Part shown: in pieces, positions 1 through 9,452 of the stretch
Layout: each line of letters opens with the position of its first letter
How positions within the stretch are numbered: position 1 is the stretch's first letter
Assembly: GCF_014145325.1 (NCBI RefSeq)
Contig: NZ_JACHTF010000007.1
Coordinates: forward strand, 119,507-183,506
Direction: 5' to 3'
DNA: 64,000 bases
From: Marilutibacter spongiae
GTDB taxonomy: Bacteria > Pseudomonadota > Gammaproteobacteria > Xanthomonadales > Xanthomonadaceae
Notes under the pieces: model-generated
Seen by the model: the letters and a program-made list of their open reading frames with translations, nothing else
What the model was told of the DNA's origin: nothing
The model's database searches: none
Made by a program: the position numbers and the translations under genes

Positions 1-426
1 CACCGCGATGCATCGCCACGCCTCGAAGGCGTGGGCCAGCATCAGCGCCTTCGTCGCGGTATTGGTCGACGTGCGCTGGGCGCGGGCGGCATACCAGGTG
101 TAGCCGATCTCGACGCGCCGGTTGCCGGCATCGATGTTGCAGTAGCTGGTCTGGCCGAGGACGCGGCCGTCATCCCGGCCGACGACGACGTAGGGCAGCT
201 GCTGGCCCCGTGCCCGACGCTGCAGGCAGCCCTCCACGTGCGCGGCCATCGCGTCCGGGTGCGGCACGCCGGTGTACCACAGCTCCCACAGGCGGCCGTC
301 CGCGCAGGCGTCGGCGAGGCCGTCGGCGTGGTGGGACTGCATCGGTTCCAGGCGGATGCCCCCGCCTTCCAGCACCGGCGCTTCGTGCATGTGGGCGGGC
401 ACGTGGGGGGGCACGTTCGCGGTCAT
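1..426 (-). CDS. GNAT-family N-acetyltransferase, partial (C-terminus off the window)
   Basis: The frame begins with ATG at 426 and is still open at base 1, so about 142 residues are visible. It reads like a RimJ/RimL-type acetyltransferase: an N-terminal strand with RLEPM, then a mid-domain segment ending in VEIGYTWYA and [14 protein letters not shown], which matches the acetyl-CoA-binding end of the GNAT fold. Its ATG overlaps the stop of the upstream NAGS/NAGK gene (ATGA), so it is probably translated by coupling as part of the arginine operon. The acetyl acceptor cannot be deduced. A role in arginine synthesis is suggested only by position; a protein or small-molecule acetylase is equally possible. 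Confidence 0.8.
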   Translation of the reverse strand, partial: MTANVPPHVPAHMHEAPVLEGGGIRLEPMQSHHADGLADACADGRLWELWYTGVPHPDAMAAHVEGCLQRRARGQQLPYVVVGRDDGRVLGQTSYCNIDAGNRRVEIGYTWYAARAQRTSTNTATKALMLAHAFEAWRCIAV

Positions 427-1781
427 GCCTGCGCTCCCGCCGCCGGCCGGTCGTGCAGGGTCACCGGGCGCGTCGCGCAGTGCGCCACGCAGCGGCCGAT
501 CGCCTCGAAGCCGTCCATGCCGTACCAGAACACGCGCCACTTGCCCTGCCGCAGGCACCCGTCGGATTCGGAATGGTAGAAGGCGTTGACCGGATTGCCG
601 TTGCGCGAGCGCCAGAACAGGCTCGGGTTCTGCTCGTGCATGACCTGCCAGACCGCGCGGCCGAGGCCCTCGCCCTGCGCATCGTCGAGCACGGCGAACT
701 TGTCGAGGTAGGTCCCGGCATCCTCGGCGGTCAGGATCACCGCGGCGCGGTAGTTCTCGCTGACGTAGGCCCGGTGGAGGCGCGTGGTCTCGAAGTAATC
801 GGGCACCAGCTCGCGACCGAAGGCCGACTCGATCAGGCCGCGCAGGCGCGGCAGGTCCAGCTCGTCCCAGCGCGAGACCTGCAGGACGCGCTCGCCGCGT
901 CGCACCAGGGTGCCCGAACCCTTGTGGGTGAACAGTTCCTTCGCCAGTTCGGACGGCTTGGTGATCGAGACCGAGGAGGTCAGCGGCAGCGAGTCGAGCA
1001 GGTCCTTGATCTGCTCGATCTTCACCTTCATGCCGCCGTTGACCCAGGGCTGGGCGAGAAGGTGTTCGTACTCGGTGGTGAGGTTGATCGAATCGATCAC
1101 CTTGCCGCGCTCGTTGAGCAGCCCCCCGGTGCCGGTCAGGAAGACGATCTTGTAGGGCTGGAGCATCTGCACCAGCTCGTTGGCGGCGAAGTCGGCGTTG
1201 ACGTTGAGGATCTGCCCGCCGGCGGTCTCGCCCAGGCTGGCGATGACCGGGATCGAACCGGCCTTCAGGCTGGCCTCGATCGGCGCGAGGTCGACGCGCT
1301 TGACCTGGCCGACCATGCCGTAGGTGTCGCGGTCAAGGTACTCGGCCTCGAACACGCCCGACACGATCGACGTGGCGCGCGCGTCGAAGGCCTGCAGCGC
1401 TTCGACCAGCTTCAGGTTCTGGGCATGGAACACGCGGCGCACGATCGCCAGGGCCTCCGGCGAGGTGACCCGCAGGCCGTCGACGGTATGCTTCTCGATG
1501 CCCGCCGCGGCGAGTTCGCCATCGAGCTGGGGCCCCGCGCCATGGATGACGATGGGCGTCAGGCCGACGTCCTGCAGGAAGGCCAGCGACGAGGTGAGCG
1601 CGTCGAGGTCGTCGCGCAGGACCGCGCCGCCGACCTTGACCACGGCGAAGCGCTTGGCGTCGAGCTGCGAGAAGCGCTTGAGGTACTGCGAGATCTCCTT
1701 CGCGCTCGCCATGCTGGACAGCAGGCGGACGATGGTCTGCCGGGTCTGGATGTCGCGGCTGTCTTCGCGGATGTCGTTCAT
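423..1781 (-). CDS. argB: Bifunctional N-acetylglutamate synthase / N-acetylglutamate kinase
   Basis: The 452-residue protein has two parts. Residues 1 to about 290 are an amino-acid-kinase domain (KVGGAVL near the start, [22 protein letters not shown]). Residues about 300-450 are a GNAT-like acetyltransferase domain containing [17 protein letters not shown]. This is the fused NAGS/NAGK of Xanthomonas, related to vertebrate NAGS. It performs the first two steps of arginine synthesis: acetylation of glutamate, then phosphorylation. The ATG at 1781 (MNDIRED) fits the family length; the frame is open further upstream but that part overlaps argE'. It lies 8 bp after argE' and overlaps the next gene by ATGA. 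Confidence 0.93.
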   Translation of the reverse strand: MNDIREDSRDIQTRQTIVRLLSSMASAKEISQYLKRFSQLDAKRFAVVKVGGAVLRDDLDALTSSLAFLQDVGLTPIVIHGAGPQLDGELAAAGIEKHTVDGLRVTSPEALAIVRRVFHAQNLKLVEALQAFDARATSIVSGVFEAEYLDRDTYGMVGQVKRVDLAPIEASLKAGSIPVIASLGETAGGQILNVNADFAANELVQMLQPYKIVFLTGTGGLLNERGKVIDSINLTTEYEHLLAQPWVNGGMKVKIEQIKDLLDSLPLTSSVSITKPSELAKELFTHKGSGTLVRRGERVLQVSRWDELDLPRLRGLIESAFGRELVPDYFETTRLHRAYVSENYRAAVILTAEDAGTYLDKFAVLDDAQGEGLGRAVWQVMHEQNPSLFWRSRNGNPVNAFYHSESDGCLRQGKWRVFWYGMDGFEAIGRCVAHCATRPVTLHDRPAAGAQA

Positions 1782-1789
1782 GGCGATGT

Positions 1790-2887
1790 TCAAGTCGGTC
1801 GCCCGGTATCGAGGATGCGGATGATGGATTCGGTGTAGCGCTGGAGCTGCCGCAGTTCGACCCACTCGTCGGCCGTGTGCGCCTGCGCGATGTCGCCCGG
1901 GCCGTACACGAATGCCGTCAGCCCCGCCTGCGAGAACAGCGAGGCTTCGGTCCAGAAGTCGACCGCGTTGCCGATCGGCAGGCCCAGCTCGTCGGCGAGG
2001 TCGCGTGCGTCCAGGCGCTTGCGCTCGGCATCGGCGACATCGCCGCCCGGCAACGAAGGACCGCGGAAGGTCTCCTCGTAGTGCGCCAGCGCATCGGCCC
2101 CGGCGAGACCGCGGAAGGTGTCGTGCAGACCATCGATGGACATCGACGGCAAGGGGCGGAAGCCGAAGCGCAGCTCGGCGCTGGGCGCGATCATGTTGGC
2201 CTTGATCCCCCCCTCGACCCGGCCGATGTTGAAGCGCAGCCCGGTCAGGCCGCCAAAACGCTGGTGGGCCTGCGCCTCGACGAGGTCGAGCGCGCGGCCG
2301 CCCCAGCGCATGGCCTGGTGCAGGGCGCTGGCCTGCATGGCGTTCGCCCCCGAGGCATGCCCGGCCACGCCCTTGAATTTCATCAGCACCGAACTGATGC
2401 CCCGGTGCGCCAGCACGGCCTCGCAACCGGTGGGCTCGGCGATGATCGCTTCGCGGAAGCCGTGGTCGCGCGCGAGGAAGGCGGCGATGCAACGCGGATC
2501 GTTCGCCTCCTCGTCGGTGCTGAAGAGGAACGCGGCGTCGCCTTCCGTCACCGAGGCCGCGGTCAGCAGGCCGGCCGCGGCACCCTTGATGTCGCAGGCG
2601 CCGAGGCCGATCGCGCGGTCACCGTCCACCCGCAGCACGTGCGGGTCGGCCGACCACGCCTCCGAAGACGGCACGGTGTCGAGGTGGACGTTGAACACGC
2701 GGGTGGGCGCGCCGCGCACGGCGAGCATGGACACCGCCCCGGCGCCATGGTCGACGACCTCGATGTCGAAGCCGTCCAGCTGCGCGCGCAGGTAGTCGAA
2801 GATGCCGCCGGTGCCGATCTCGCGCGGGGGGTTGCGCGTATCGAACCCGACCAGGGCTTCCAGGTGCTTGAGGGTCTTGGCCAGCAC
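1790..2887 (-). CDS. argE': N-acetylcitrulline (acetylornithine-type) deacetylase, M20 family
   Basis: The 365-residue M20 metallopeptidase shows the usual metal-site pattern: FNVHLDTVP (first His/Asp), GACDIKG (bridging Asp), STDEEAND (catalytic Glu pair) and [14 protein letters not shown]. In an operon with an acetylornithine carbamoyltransferase the substrate is expected to be N-acetylcitrulline, released as citrulline plus acetate, as shown for the Xanthomonas enzyme. Acetylornithine deacetylation cannot be excluded from sequence. It lies 12 bp after argG and 8 bp before argB, so it is co-transcribed with them. Confidence 0.9.
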   Translation of the reverse strand: MLAKTLKHLEALVGFDTRNPPREIGTGGIFDYLRAQLDGFDIEVVDHGAGAVSMLAVRGAPTRVFNVHLDTVPSSEAWSADPHVLRVDGDRAIGLGACDIKGAAAGLLTAASVTEGDAAFLFSTDEEANDPRCIAAFLARDHGFREAIIAEPTGCEAVLAHRGISSVLMKFKGVAGHASGANAMQASALHQAMRWGGRALDLVEAQAHQRFGGLTGLRFNIGRVEGGIKANMIAPSAELRFGFRPLPSMSIDGLHDTFRGLAGADALAHYEETFRGPSLPGGDVADAERKRLDARDLADELGLPIGNAVDFWTEASLFSQAGLTAFVYGPGDIAQAHTADEWVELRQLQRYTESIIRILDTGRPT

Positions 2888-2899
2888 GTCGTCGCGTCC

Positions 2900-4156
2900 T
2901 CAGTCCTGCGCGGGGCCGCGGTTGATCTCGGCCCACAGCGTGCTGCTCATGCCGAACAGCTTGATGAAGCCCTCGGCCTCGGCCACGCCCCAGTCCGCGG
3001 CCTGGGCGTAGGTCGCGCCCTTGGCGTTGAGGATGTTCGGCGAGTCGATCGCGACCGCGTTGACGATGCCGCCGGTGGTTTCCAGCGTCACCTCGCCGTT
3101 GACCGTGGACTGGCTGGACGCGAGGAAGGCCTCCAGGTCGGTCTTGAGCGGATCATGGAAGAAGCCCTCGTAGACCAGCTCGACCCACTTGCGCGCGACG
3201 TCGGGCTTGAAGCGGTTCTGCTGCTTGCTCAGCACCGCTTCTTCCAGCGCACGATGCGCGGTCAGCAGCGCGAACAGGCCCGGCGCCTCGTACACGATGC
3301 GGCCCTTCAGGCCGATGGTGGTGTCGCCGGTGTACAGCCCGCGGCCCACGCCGTAGGCCGCGAACAGGCCATTGAGGCGCGCCAGCATCGCGTGGCCCGC
3401 GATCGCCTCGCCATCGAGCGCGACGGCTTCGCCGTTCTCGAAGCGGATCTTCACCCGCAATGCCTCGGCGGGCCACTCGGCGCGCGGCTTGCACCAGCCG
3501 CGCGCGCCCTCGCCCGGCGCCTGCCAGCGGTCGATCTCGCCGCCGGAGAGCGTCACGCCGAGGAGGTTCTCGTTGATGGTGTAGGCCTTCTGCTTGGCGC
3601 GCACGCCGAAGCCGCGCTCTTCCAGGTAGGCCTGCTCGTAGGCGCGGACCTCGGTGTGTTCCTTCTGGATCTCGCGGATCGGGGCGATGATCTCGTAGTC
3701 GCCCAGCGCCTTGACCGCCAGGTCGAAGCGAACCTGGTCGTTGCCCATGCCGGTGCAGCCGTGCGCGATCGCACGCGTGCCCAGTTCCCGGCAACGCTCC
3801 AACGCCGCCTCGACGATCAGGTAGCGGTCCGACACCAGCAAGGGGTACTGGCCCTGGTAGCCCTCGCCCGCCCACACGAAGGGCTTGACGAAGCCCGACC
3901 AGATCGCAGGACCGCCGTCGACGGTGACGTGCGAGGCCACGCCCAGCTCGGCCGCACGCTGCTCGATGAACGCACGCTCCTCGGCATCGACGCCGCCGGT
4001 GTCGGCGAACACAGTATGGACCTTCCAGCCGCGCTCCTGCAGGTACGGCACGCAGAAACTGGTGTCCAGGCCGCCGGAGAAAGCGAGGACGATGTCGTTG
4101 GCGCCGTGATTCGGGATTCGGGATTCGGGATTGGCGGGAGCGGTTTGCTGCGGCAT
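2900..4156 (-). CDS. argG: Argininosuccinate synthase
   Basis: The 418-residue protein joins citrulline and aspartate using ATP. The ATP-binding P-loop [10 protein letters not shown] sits near residues 24-33, and [14 protein letters not shown] and [10 protein letters not shown] follow as in ArgG. It is the second gene of the arginine operon. The N-terminus is odd: about 18 residues precede the conserved start of the fold, and part of them (PESRIPN) is encoded by a heptamer repeat. No other start codon lies closer to the P-loop, so the ATG at 4156 is the only choice in this frame. Confidence 0.95.
   Translation of the reverse strand: MPQQTAPANPESRIPNHGANDIVLAFSGGLDTSFCVPYLQERGWKVHTVFADTGGVDAEERAFIEQRAAELGVASHVTVDGGPAIWSGFVKPFVWAGEGYQGQYPLLVSDRYLIVEAALERCRELGTRAIAHGCTGMGNDQVRFDLAVKALGDYEIIAPIREIQKEHTEVRAYEQAYLEERGFGVRAKQKAYTINENLLGVTLSGGEIDRWQAPGEGARGWCKPRAEWPAEALRVKIRFENGEAVALDGEAIAGHAMLARLNGLFAAYGVGRGLYTGDTTIGLKGRIVYEAPGLFALLTAHRALEEAVLSKQQNRFKPDVARKWVELVYEGFFHDPLKTDLEAFLASSQSTVNGEVTLETTGGIVNAVAIDSPNILNAKGATYAQAADWGVAEAEGFIKLFGMSSTLWAEINRGPAQD
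4108..4135. repeat. GATTCGG heptamer repeat inside the argG 5' coding region
   Basis: Three perfect GATTCGG units (4108-4128) and one degenerate unit occur in tandem. On the minus strand they encode part of the N-terminal extension of ArgG. Similar heptamers are common between genes in Xanthomonadaceae, and a 13-unit relative lies at 12184-12274. Confidence 0.85.
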
Positions 4157-4232
4157 GGGAGCGTCCAGGAATTTCGGAATGGAGGGATCAGTTCAAAGCG
4201 GAGGGCGTGGTCGGAGGGTCACGAAGCAACGA

Positions 4233-5246
4233 TCACGAATCACCACCCCCCACCAGCGCGGCCATCACCGCCTTCTGCACGTGCAGGCGGTTCTCGGCCT
4301 CGTCGATGGCGATGCAGTTCGGGGAATCCATCACCGCGTCGGTCGCCTTGACGTTGCGGCGCAGCGGCAGGCAGTGCGAGAACACGCCGTTGTTGGTCAG
4401 CGCCATCTTGGCTTCATCGACGATGAAGTGCTTGTACTGGTCGCGGATGGGCTTTTCCGGCGCCCAGTTGCCGAAATACGGCAGTGCGCCCCAGCTCTTG
4501 GCATAAACGACGTCGGCGCCGGCATAGGCCGACTCGATGTCGTGGCTGACCTGCAGCGATCCGCCCGATTCGGCGACATTCGTGGCGGCCCAGTCCATGT
4601 AGCGCTCGTCGAGCACGTACTCGGGGGTGGGACACAGCAATGTCACGTCCATGCCCATGCGGGTGGCGATGGTCAGCGCCGAATTGGCCACCGCCGTATT
4701 GAGCGGCTTGGGGTGGTAAGTCCATGTGAGGACGTACTTCCTGCCGCGCAGGTCGTCGGTGCCGAAGTGCTCGCGCAGCGCCAACGCGTGCGCCAGCTCC
4801 TGGCAGGGATGGGTGATCGTCTCCATGTTGATCACCGGCACGGGCGAGTACTTGGCGAAACTCTTGAGGACGAGGTCCTCGCGGTCGCAGGCCCAGTCGA
4901 CGAACTTCGGGAAGGCGCGCACGCCGATCAGGTCGACGTAGCGGCCGAGCACGCGGGCGACCTCCGCGATGTGTTCCTCGGTGTCGCCGTCCATCACCGT
5001 GCCGAGGTTGAACTCGATCGGCCAAGCGTCCTTGCCCGGCTGCAGCACCACCGCGTGGCCACCGAGCTGGAACGCGCCGAGCTCGAAGCTGGTCCGCGTG
5101 CGCATCGAGGGATTGAAGAACACCAGGGCGATCGAGCGGCCCTTGAGCTGCGCGCCCAGCTTGCTGCGCTTGAACCCGGCCGCCTGCACCAGCAGCGCGT
5201 CGAGGTCCGGGCGGGACCAGTCCTGGGTATTCAGAAAGTGCTTCAT
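4233..5246 (-). CDS. argF': N-acetylornithine carbamoyltransferase
   Basis: The 337-residue protein transfers a carbamoyl group to N-acetylornithine to give acetylcitrulline. The carbamoyl-phosphate motif SMRTRT is at 47-52. The acetylated-substrate form is shown by Glu90, METITHPCQE with Glu142, and HCLPLRRNVK ending in Lys300. These correspond, with an offset of two, to Glu92, Glu144 and the carboxylated Lys302 of the Xanthomonas campestris enzyme. An ordinary ornithine carbamoyltransferase has HCLPA at this place. It is the first gene of the arginine operon. GGAA lies 8 nt before the ATG, and a leader region with a terminator lies just upstream. Confidence 0.95.
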   Translation of the reverse strand: MKHFLNTQDWSRPDLDALLVQAAGFKRSKLGAQLKGRSIALVFFNPSMRTRTSFELGAFQLGGHAVVLQPGKDAWPIEFNLGTVMDGDTEEHIAEVARVLGRYVDLIGVRAFPKFVDWACDREDLVLKSFAKYSPVPVINMETITHPCQELAHALALREHFGTDDLRGRKYVLTWTYHPKPLNTAVANSALTIATRMGMDVTLLCPTPEYVLDERYMDWAATNVAESGGSLQVSHDIESAYAGADVVYAKSWGALPYFGNWAPEKPIRDQYKHFIVDEAKMALTNNGVFSHCLPLRRNVKATDAVMDSPNCIAIDEAENRLHVQKAVMAALVGGGDS

Positions 5247-5309
5247 CGCGAGTTCCAGATGGGGGCGCCAGGCCGGCGCCGGTCGGAGGTTTGCCGGGCC
5301 AGAAAGCAG

Positions 5310-5337
5310 AAAAGCCCAGCGGTCAGGCTGGGCTTTT
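5310..5337 (-). terminator. Intrinsic terminator, candidate attenuator of the arg operon
   Basis: A perfect 11-bp stem (AAAAGCCCAGC pairing with GCTGGGCTTTT) closes a 6-nt loop, 62 bp before the argF' start. It could act in both directions. On the minus strand its 5' arm contains CCCAGCC, which is also complementary to GGCTGGG at the end of the candidate leader ORF (plus-strand 5388-5394). Two mutually exclusive structures are therefore possible, as in amino-acid attenuators. The simpler reading is that it only ends transcription of the secreted-protein gene upstream. Confidence 0.8.
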
Positions 5338-5384
5338 CTTGTGTCACCCGTTCGGGGGGCGACTCCAGAAACAGGCGATGACGC

Positions 5385-5489
5385 CTACCCAGCCAGTGTT
5401 GGCGGGTACGGTCGGCGCGCGCGCGAGGTCATGCCCGCCGCCATCCAGGCGGAGGTCAGAACGTCGGCGTCGGCGTAGTGGCGGCTCAT
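5385..5489 (-). CDS. Candidate arginine leader peptide
   Basis: This short frame of 34 codons, or 15 if the internal ATG at 5432 is used, carries the run Ser-Arg-Ala-Arg-Arg (codons CGC GCG CGC CGA) and stops 47 nt before the terminator stem. Its last codons (CTG GCT GGG TAG) contain GGCTGGG, able to pair with the 5' arm of that terminator. A ribosome stalled at the Arg codons would leave GGCTGGG free and favour read-through; one that reaches the stop would cover it. The order and spacing match classical attenuation, but no strong ribosome site is visible and conservation cannot be tested here. Confidence 0.45.
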   Translation of the reverse strand: MSRHYADADVLTSAWMAAGMTSRARRPYPPTLAG

Positions 5490-5562
5490 CAGGACGCGAA
5501 TGCTCGCATGCCGCCGGGCGACGCGCAAGCGGCCGCCATGGCCGCGGCGGGAGGCCGGACGA

Positions 5563-6036
5563 TCACGGCCGCTCGGCCCCGGCCGCGACGGGCGTGATCG
5601 AGACCCGGATGCGGAGCCGGTTGCCGGGATCTTCCGGCAGGCGGGAGCGGAACTTGGCCCCCTTGTAGAGATAGTCGACGTCGTAGGCGATCGGGCGCTG
5701 GAACTCGCGCTCCACCGGCACCGACCGGCAGTTGGTCGTGCCGGCGGCCGCCGTGTCCTCCTCGTCGTCGTCGTTGCCGCGGGTGAACACGTCCTTGACC
5801 GCGCCGACCATGCGCGACAGGCGCGAGTCGCCCTCGTCCTCGGGGCGCGGCGTCTGGTCGCACTTCTCCTCGACCCGCGTCGCCGTCAGGGTCTGGTACA
5901 CCGGCGTGACCCGCAACACCTGCGCGTAGTCGTAGCGTACGTTCTCGGCCTGGATGACGACGCGGTCCTGGGCAAACGCCGGGACGGACAGGGTCGCGAC
6001 CAGCAGGAGGCATGGCAGGGGGAAGAGACGGGTCAT
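5563..6036 (-). CDS. Secreted protein of unknown function
   Basis: The 157-residue product starts with a clear signal peptide ([22 protein letters not shown], cleavage after AFA-Q). The next ATG upstream, at 6063, would add nine residues before the hydrophobic stretch and is less likely. The mature part begins with a strand containing [19 protein letters not shown]. This resembles the N-terminal half of glycine-zipper envelope proteins, but no glycine zipper is present. An acidic linker with a DDDEED run follows, and then a strand-rich end. Two Cys (in EKCDQ and TNCRS) may pair. Likely periplasmic or surface; no function is proposed. Confidence 0.75.
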   Translation of the reverse strand: MTRLFPLPCLLLVATLSVPAFAQDRVVIQAENVRYDYAQVLRVTPVYQTLTATRVEEKCDQTPRPEDEGDSRLSRMVGAVKDVFTRGNDDDEEDTAAAGTTNCRSVPVEREFQRPIAYDVDYLYKGAKFRSRLPEDPGNRLRIRVSITPVAAGAERP

Positions 6037-6221
6037 CGCGCTCGCAGGGTCGTATCTGTTCAAAAATTGTAAATGCTCGCACCGCCGGTGGGGTGAACCT
6101 GTGCTGTCGTCCCGGCCCGGATCCCGGATGCGCGGACCGGCCCTCGTCCCTCCAACGCAGGCCGCGTGCCAGCGAGGCCGCCCAACCCGCTAGAATGGCG
6201 CGAACCCAAGACCCCGTGCCC

Positions 6222-7616
6222 ATGAGTCTGCATCTCTACAACAGCCTGACCCGGCGGGTCGAAGCCTTCTCGCCGGCCGATCCGGCGCGTACCACCATGT
6301 ACGTCTGCGGCCCCACGGTCTACAACTACGTCCACATCGGCAACGGCCGCGGGCCGGTGGTTTTCGGCGTCCTCGCCGACCTGCTGCGCCGCCGCTTCGG
6401 CACCCTCGCCTACGCCCGCAACATCACCGACGTGGACGACAAGATCAATGCCGCGGCCGCCGAACAGGGCGTGTCCATCTCGGTGATCGCCGAGCGATTC
6501 ACCCGCGCCTATCGCGAGGACATGGCCGCGCTGGGCGTCGCGCCGCCCGACCTGGAGCCCGCGGCGACCGACCACATCGGGCAGATCATCGGAATGATCT
6601 CCACCCTCATCGAGCAGGGCCACGCGTATGCCGCCGAGGGCCACGTCCTGTTCGCCGTCGACAGCTTCGACGGATATGGCAAGCTCTCGCGCCGCGAACT
6701 CGAGGACATGCTGGCCGGCGCCCGCATCGAGGTCGCCCCCTACAAGAAGAACCCCGGCGACTTCGTCCTGTGGAAGCCTTCCAGCGACGCCCTGCCGGGC
6801 TGGGACTCGCCATGGGGCCGCGGCCGCCCGGGCTGGCATATCGAGTGCTCGGCGATGGCGGCCGCCCACCTGGGCGAGACGATCGACATCCATGCCGGCG
6901 GCGTCGACCTGCAGTTCCCGCACCACGAGAACGAGGTCGCCCAGAGCGAGTGCGCCCACGGCGGCAAGCCCTTCGCGCGCTTCTGGCTGCACAACGGCAT
7001 GCTCAACTTCGACGGCGCCAAGATGTCCAAGTCCGTCGGCAACATCGCCCGGGTCCACGACCTCGTCCGCGAACATCCGCCCGAAGCCCTGCGCTACGCG
7101 CTGCTGTCGGCGCACTACCGCGGCCCGCTGGACTGGTCGGACGCGCTGATCGAACAGAGCGTGCGTACCCTGGACCGCCTTTACGGGACCCTGCGGGACC
7201 TGGCCGACCACCAGGTCGAACCAACGATCCCCGTCAGCGTCGAGAATGCACTGGACGACGATCTCAATACGCCAAAGGCGCTATCCGAGATAGCGGCACT
7301 CGCCAGTCAGGCGCGGTCAATCCTCGCCAATAGCAGCCTGGGGACGGCTGAGCGCGCCGAGCTCGCCAACCTCAAGGCCGACCTCCTCGGCGCCGGCCTG
7401 GCCCTGGGCCTGTTGCAGCAGGATCCGGCCGCGTGGTTCGCGCGCGGCGCGTCGGGCGAGGACGATGCGCGCATCCAGGCCCTGGTCGACGAACGCGTCG
7501 CGGCCAAGCAGTCGCGCGACTTCGCCCGTGCCGATGCGATCCGCGACACGCTCGCCGCCGAGGGCATCGTCCTCGAGGACACGCCGCAGGGCGTGCGCTG
7601 GGTCAGGCGCGCATGA
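6222..7616 (+). CDS. cysS: Cysteinyl-tRNA synthetase
   Basis: The 464-residue class I synthetase charges tRNA-Cys. The zinc site begins at Cys29 (YVCGPTVYN), the HIGH-type motif is HIGN at 38-41, the zinc/adenylate region has ECSAMA and [12 protein letters not shown], and KMSKS is at 267-271. The C-terminal helical domain is complete. The frame is open further upstream, but family length and the conserved [12 protein letters not shown] start favour the ATG at 6222. TAGAAT at 6191-6196 is a plausible -10 hexamer. Confidence 0.97.
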   Translation: MSLHLYNSLTRRVEAFSPADPARTTMYVCGPTVYNYVHIGNGRGPVVFGVLADLLRRRFGTLAYARNITDVDDKINAAAAEQGVSISVIAERFTRAYREDMAALGVAPPDLEPAATDHIGQIIGMISTLIEQGHAYAAEGHVLFAVDSFDGYGKLSRRELEDMLAGARIEVAPYKKNPGDFVLWKPSSDALPGWDSPWGRGRPGWHIECSAMAAAHLGETIDIHAGGVDLQFPHHENEVAQSECAHGGKPFARFWLHNGMLNFDGAKMSKSVGNIARVHDLVREHPPEALRYALLSAHYRGPLDWSDALIEQSVRTLDRLYGTLRDLADHQVEPTIPVSVENALDDDLNTPKALSEIAALASQARSILANSSLGTAERAELANLKADLLGAGLALGLLQQDPAAWFARGASGEDDARIQALVDERVAAKQSRDFARADAIRDTLAAEGIVLEDTPQGVRWVRRA

Positions 7617-7655
7617 CCGGGCACGTCCCGGTCCCGCTCCCAGGAGTCTGCTTCC

Positions 7656-8108
7656 ATGACTGACACGCCCTTGCCCGACACGCCCTTCCCGCTCGAGGCC
7701 ACGCCCACCGACGCGCAGGCCGCGATTCGCGACGAGTTCGCCTTCTTCGGCGACTGGTCCGAGCGCTACCAGTACCTGATCGACCTGGGCCGCAAGCTGC
7801 CCGGCCTGCCGGACGACTGGAAGACCGAGACCCACCGCCTGCATGGGTGCCAGTCGATGGTCTGGATCGTGCCGCAAGGCGACGCCTCGCGCCTGGACTT
7901 CCACGCGATCAGCGACTCGGCGATCGTCTCGGGCCTGATCTACCTCGCGCTGCGCGTTTATTCCGGGCGCAGCGCGCGCGAGATCGTGGACACCGACGCC
8001 GACTACATCGCCGACATCGGCCTGGCCAAGCACCTCTCCCCGACCCGCAGCAACGGCCTCGCCTCGCTGCTTGCGTTCATCCGGGCCGAGGCCGCCCGCT
8101 ACCTGTGA
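7656..8108 (+). CDS. sufE: Cysteine desulfuration protein SufE
   Basis: The 150-residue SufE accepts persulfide sulfur from a cysteine desulfurase (SufS) and passes it to the iron-sulfur scaffold. The acceptor Cys is Cys65 in RLHGCQSMVW, and the rest follows the SufE fold (DWSERYQYLIDLG at the start, YSGRSAREIV in the middle). No sufS or sufBCD genes are adjacent. It follows cysS by 39 bp, and its stop overlaps the GTG start of the transporter gene. Confidence 0.95.
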   Translation: MTDTPLPDTPFPLEATPTDAQAAIRDEFAFFGDWSERYQYLIDLGRKLPGLPDDWKTETHRLHGCQSMVWIVPQGDASRLDFHAISDSAIVSGLIYLALRVYSGRSAREIVDTDADYIADIGLAKHLSPTRSNGLASLLAFIRAEAARYL

Positions 8109-9343
8109 CCGCGCCGGCGCCCACGGCCTGGGCGCTGCTGCGCAATCCCGGTTTCAGCGGCCTGCTGGTGTATCGCCTGCTGGCGATGCTGTCGTACCAG
8201 ATCGTCGCGGTGACGGTGGGCTGGCACATCTACGGGCTGACCCGAGACGCGCTGGCGCTGGGCCTGGTCGGTCTGGCCGAGGTCGGCCCGTACATCGGCA
8301 TGGCGCTGTTCGCCGGCTATGCCGTGGATCACTTCCCGCGCCGCAAGCTGGGCATGTTCGCCTGCCTGGGCCTGTGCGCGACCACGCTGTGGCTGGCCGG
8401 GGTCTCCAGCGGCCACGTGCCGGCCTGGGGCACGGCGGCGATCTACCTGGCGGTGGCGCTGAACGGCTTCGTCCGCGCCTTCCTGACCCCGGTCTACATG
8501 GCCCTGTTCGCGCGCGTGCTGCCGCGGGAACAGTTCGCCAAGGGCGTGGGCATCGGAAGCGTGGTCATGCAGGCCGGCCTGGTGGTCGGCCCGGCGCTCG
8601 GCGGCATGCTGATCGCTTGGGGCGGCACCACCCGGGCCTACCTGGTCGCGGCGGGCCTGGCCGCGCTCGCGGCGCTCGCGGTGCGCGTGCTGCGCGCGAC
8701 CGAGCCCGTGCCGCCCAGCCAGCGCGAGCCGATCTTCCGCAGCATCGGCGCGGGGCTGCGCTTCGTATTCGGCCACCAGGTGGTGCTGGGCGCGCAGGCC
8801 CTGGACATGTTCTCGGTGTTGTTCGGCGGCGCGGTCGCCCTGCTGCCGGCCTTCGTCACCGAGGTGTTCCAGAGCGGGCCCGAGGCCCTCGGCATCCTTC
8901 GTGGGGCCCCGGCCGCGGGCGCCGTGCTGATGGCGCTGTGGCTGGCGCGCCACCCGCCCGACCGCCACGCCGGTCGCCTCCTGCTCGGTGCGGTCGCCGG
9001 GTTCGGGCTGTGCATGATCGCCTTCGCGCTGTCGCGGGAATTCTGGCTCTCCGTTGTCCTGCTGGGCCTGTCGGGCATGTGCGACAGCGTCTCGGTGGTG
9101 ATGCGCAGCACGATCCTGCAGCTGGCGACCCCGGACGCCATGCGCGGGCGCGTCTCCGCGATCAACGGCATCTTCATCGGCTCTTCGAACGAACTGGGCG
9201 CCTTTGAATCGGGCGTCGCCGCGCGCCTGCTCGGGCTGGTGCCATCGGTGGTGTTCGGCGGCAGCATGACCCTCGCCGTCGTCGCCGCCACCGCCCGCTG
9301 GGCACCGCGCCTGCGCCGGCTGCAGTTGCGCGACCTGCACTGA
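8105..9343 (+). CDS. MFS transporter (EntS-like exporter family)
   Basis: The 412-residue inner-membrane protein has about twelve hydrophobic segments. It resembles MFS_3 members such as the enterobactin exporter EntS: GWHIYGLTRDALALGLVGLAEVGP at the start of the N-half and a RGRVSAINGIFIGSSNELG loop in the C-half. The GTG start at 8105 overlaps the sufE stop (GTGA), implying translational coupling. The exported substrate is unknown; no siderophore genes lie nearby. Confidence 0.85.
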   Translation: MTAPAPTAWALLRNPGFSGLLVYRLLAMLSYQIVAVTVGWHIYGLTRDALALGLVGLAEVGPYIGMALFAGYAVDHFPRRKLGMFACLGLCATTLWLAGVSSGHVPAWGTAAIYLAVALNGFVRAFLTPVYMALFARVLPREQFAKGVGIGSVVMQAGLVVGPALGGMLIAWGGTTRAYLVAAGLAALAALAVRVLRATEPVPPSQREPIFRSIGAGLRFVFGHQVVLGAQALDMFSVLFGGAVALLPAFVTEVFQSGPEALGILRGAPAAGAVLMALWLARHPPDRHAGRLLLGAVAGFGLCMIAFALSREFWLSVVLLGLSGMCDSVSVVMRSTILQLATPDAMRGRVSAINGIFIGSSNELGAFESGVAARLLGLVPSVVFGGSMTLAVVAATARWAPRLRRLQLRDLH

Positions 9344-9380
9344 ACGCGACGCCCCGCGCACGGAGGGCGCTCCAACGAAA

Positions 9381-9403
9381 AAGCCCGGCCAGGAGCCGGG
9401 CTT
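9381..9403. terminator. Bidirectional intrinsic terminator
   Basis: AAGCCCGGC and GCCGGGCTT form a 9-bp stem around a 5-nt loop, with an A-run on the left that becomes a T-run on the minus strand. It sits between the convergent MFS gene and the dksA-like gene and probably serves both. Confidence 0.85.
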
Positions 9404-9452
9404 GTCCGTGCCGGGTCGCGAACGACCCGGCGCGTGGCGTGGGCGTATGGGC

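Noticed and set aside
1877..4351. An 824-codon open frame on the plus strand opposite argG and argE'
   Set aside because: It is antisense to two recognised enzymes, has no family resemblance and is the expected result of very high GC at third positions. Many similar long frames across the window were dropped for the same reason.
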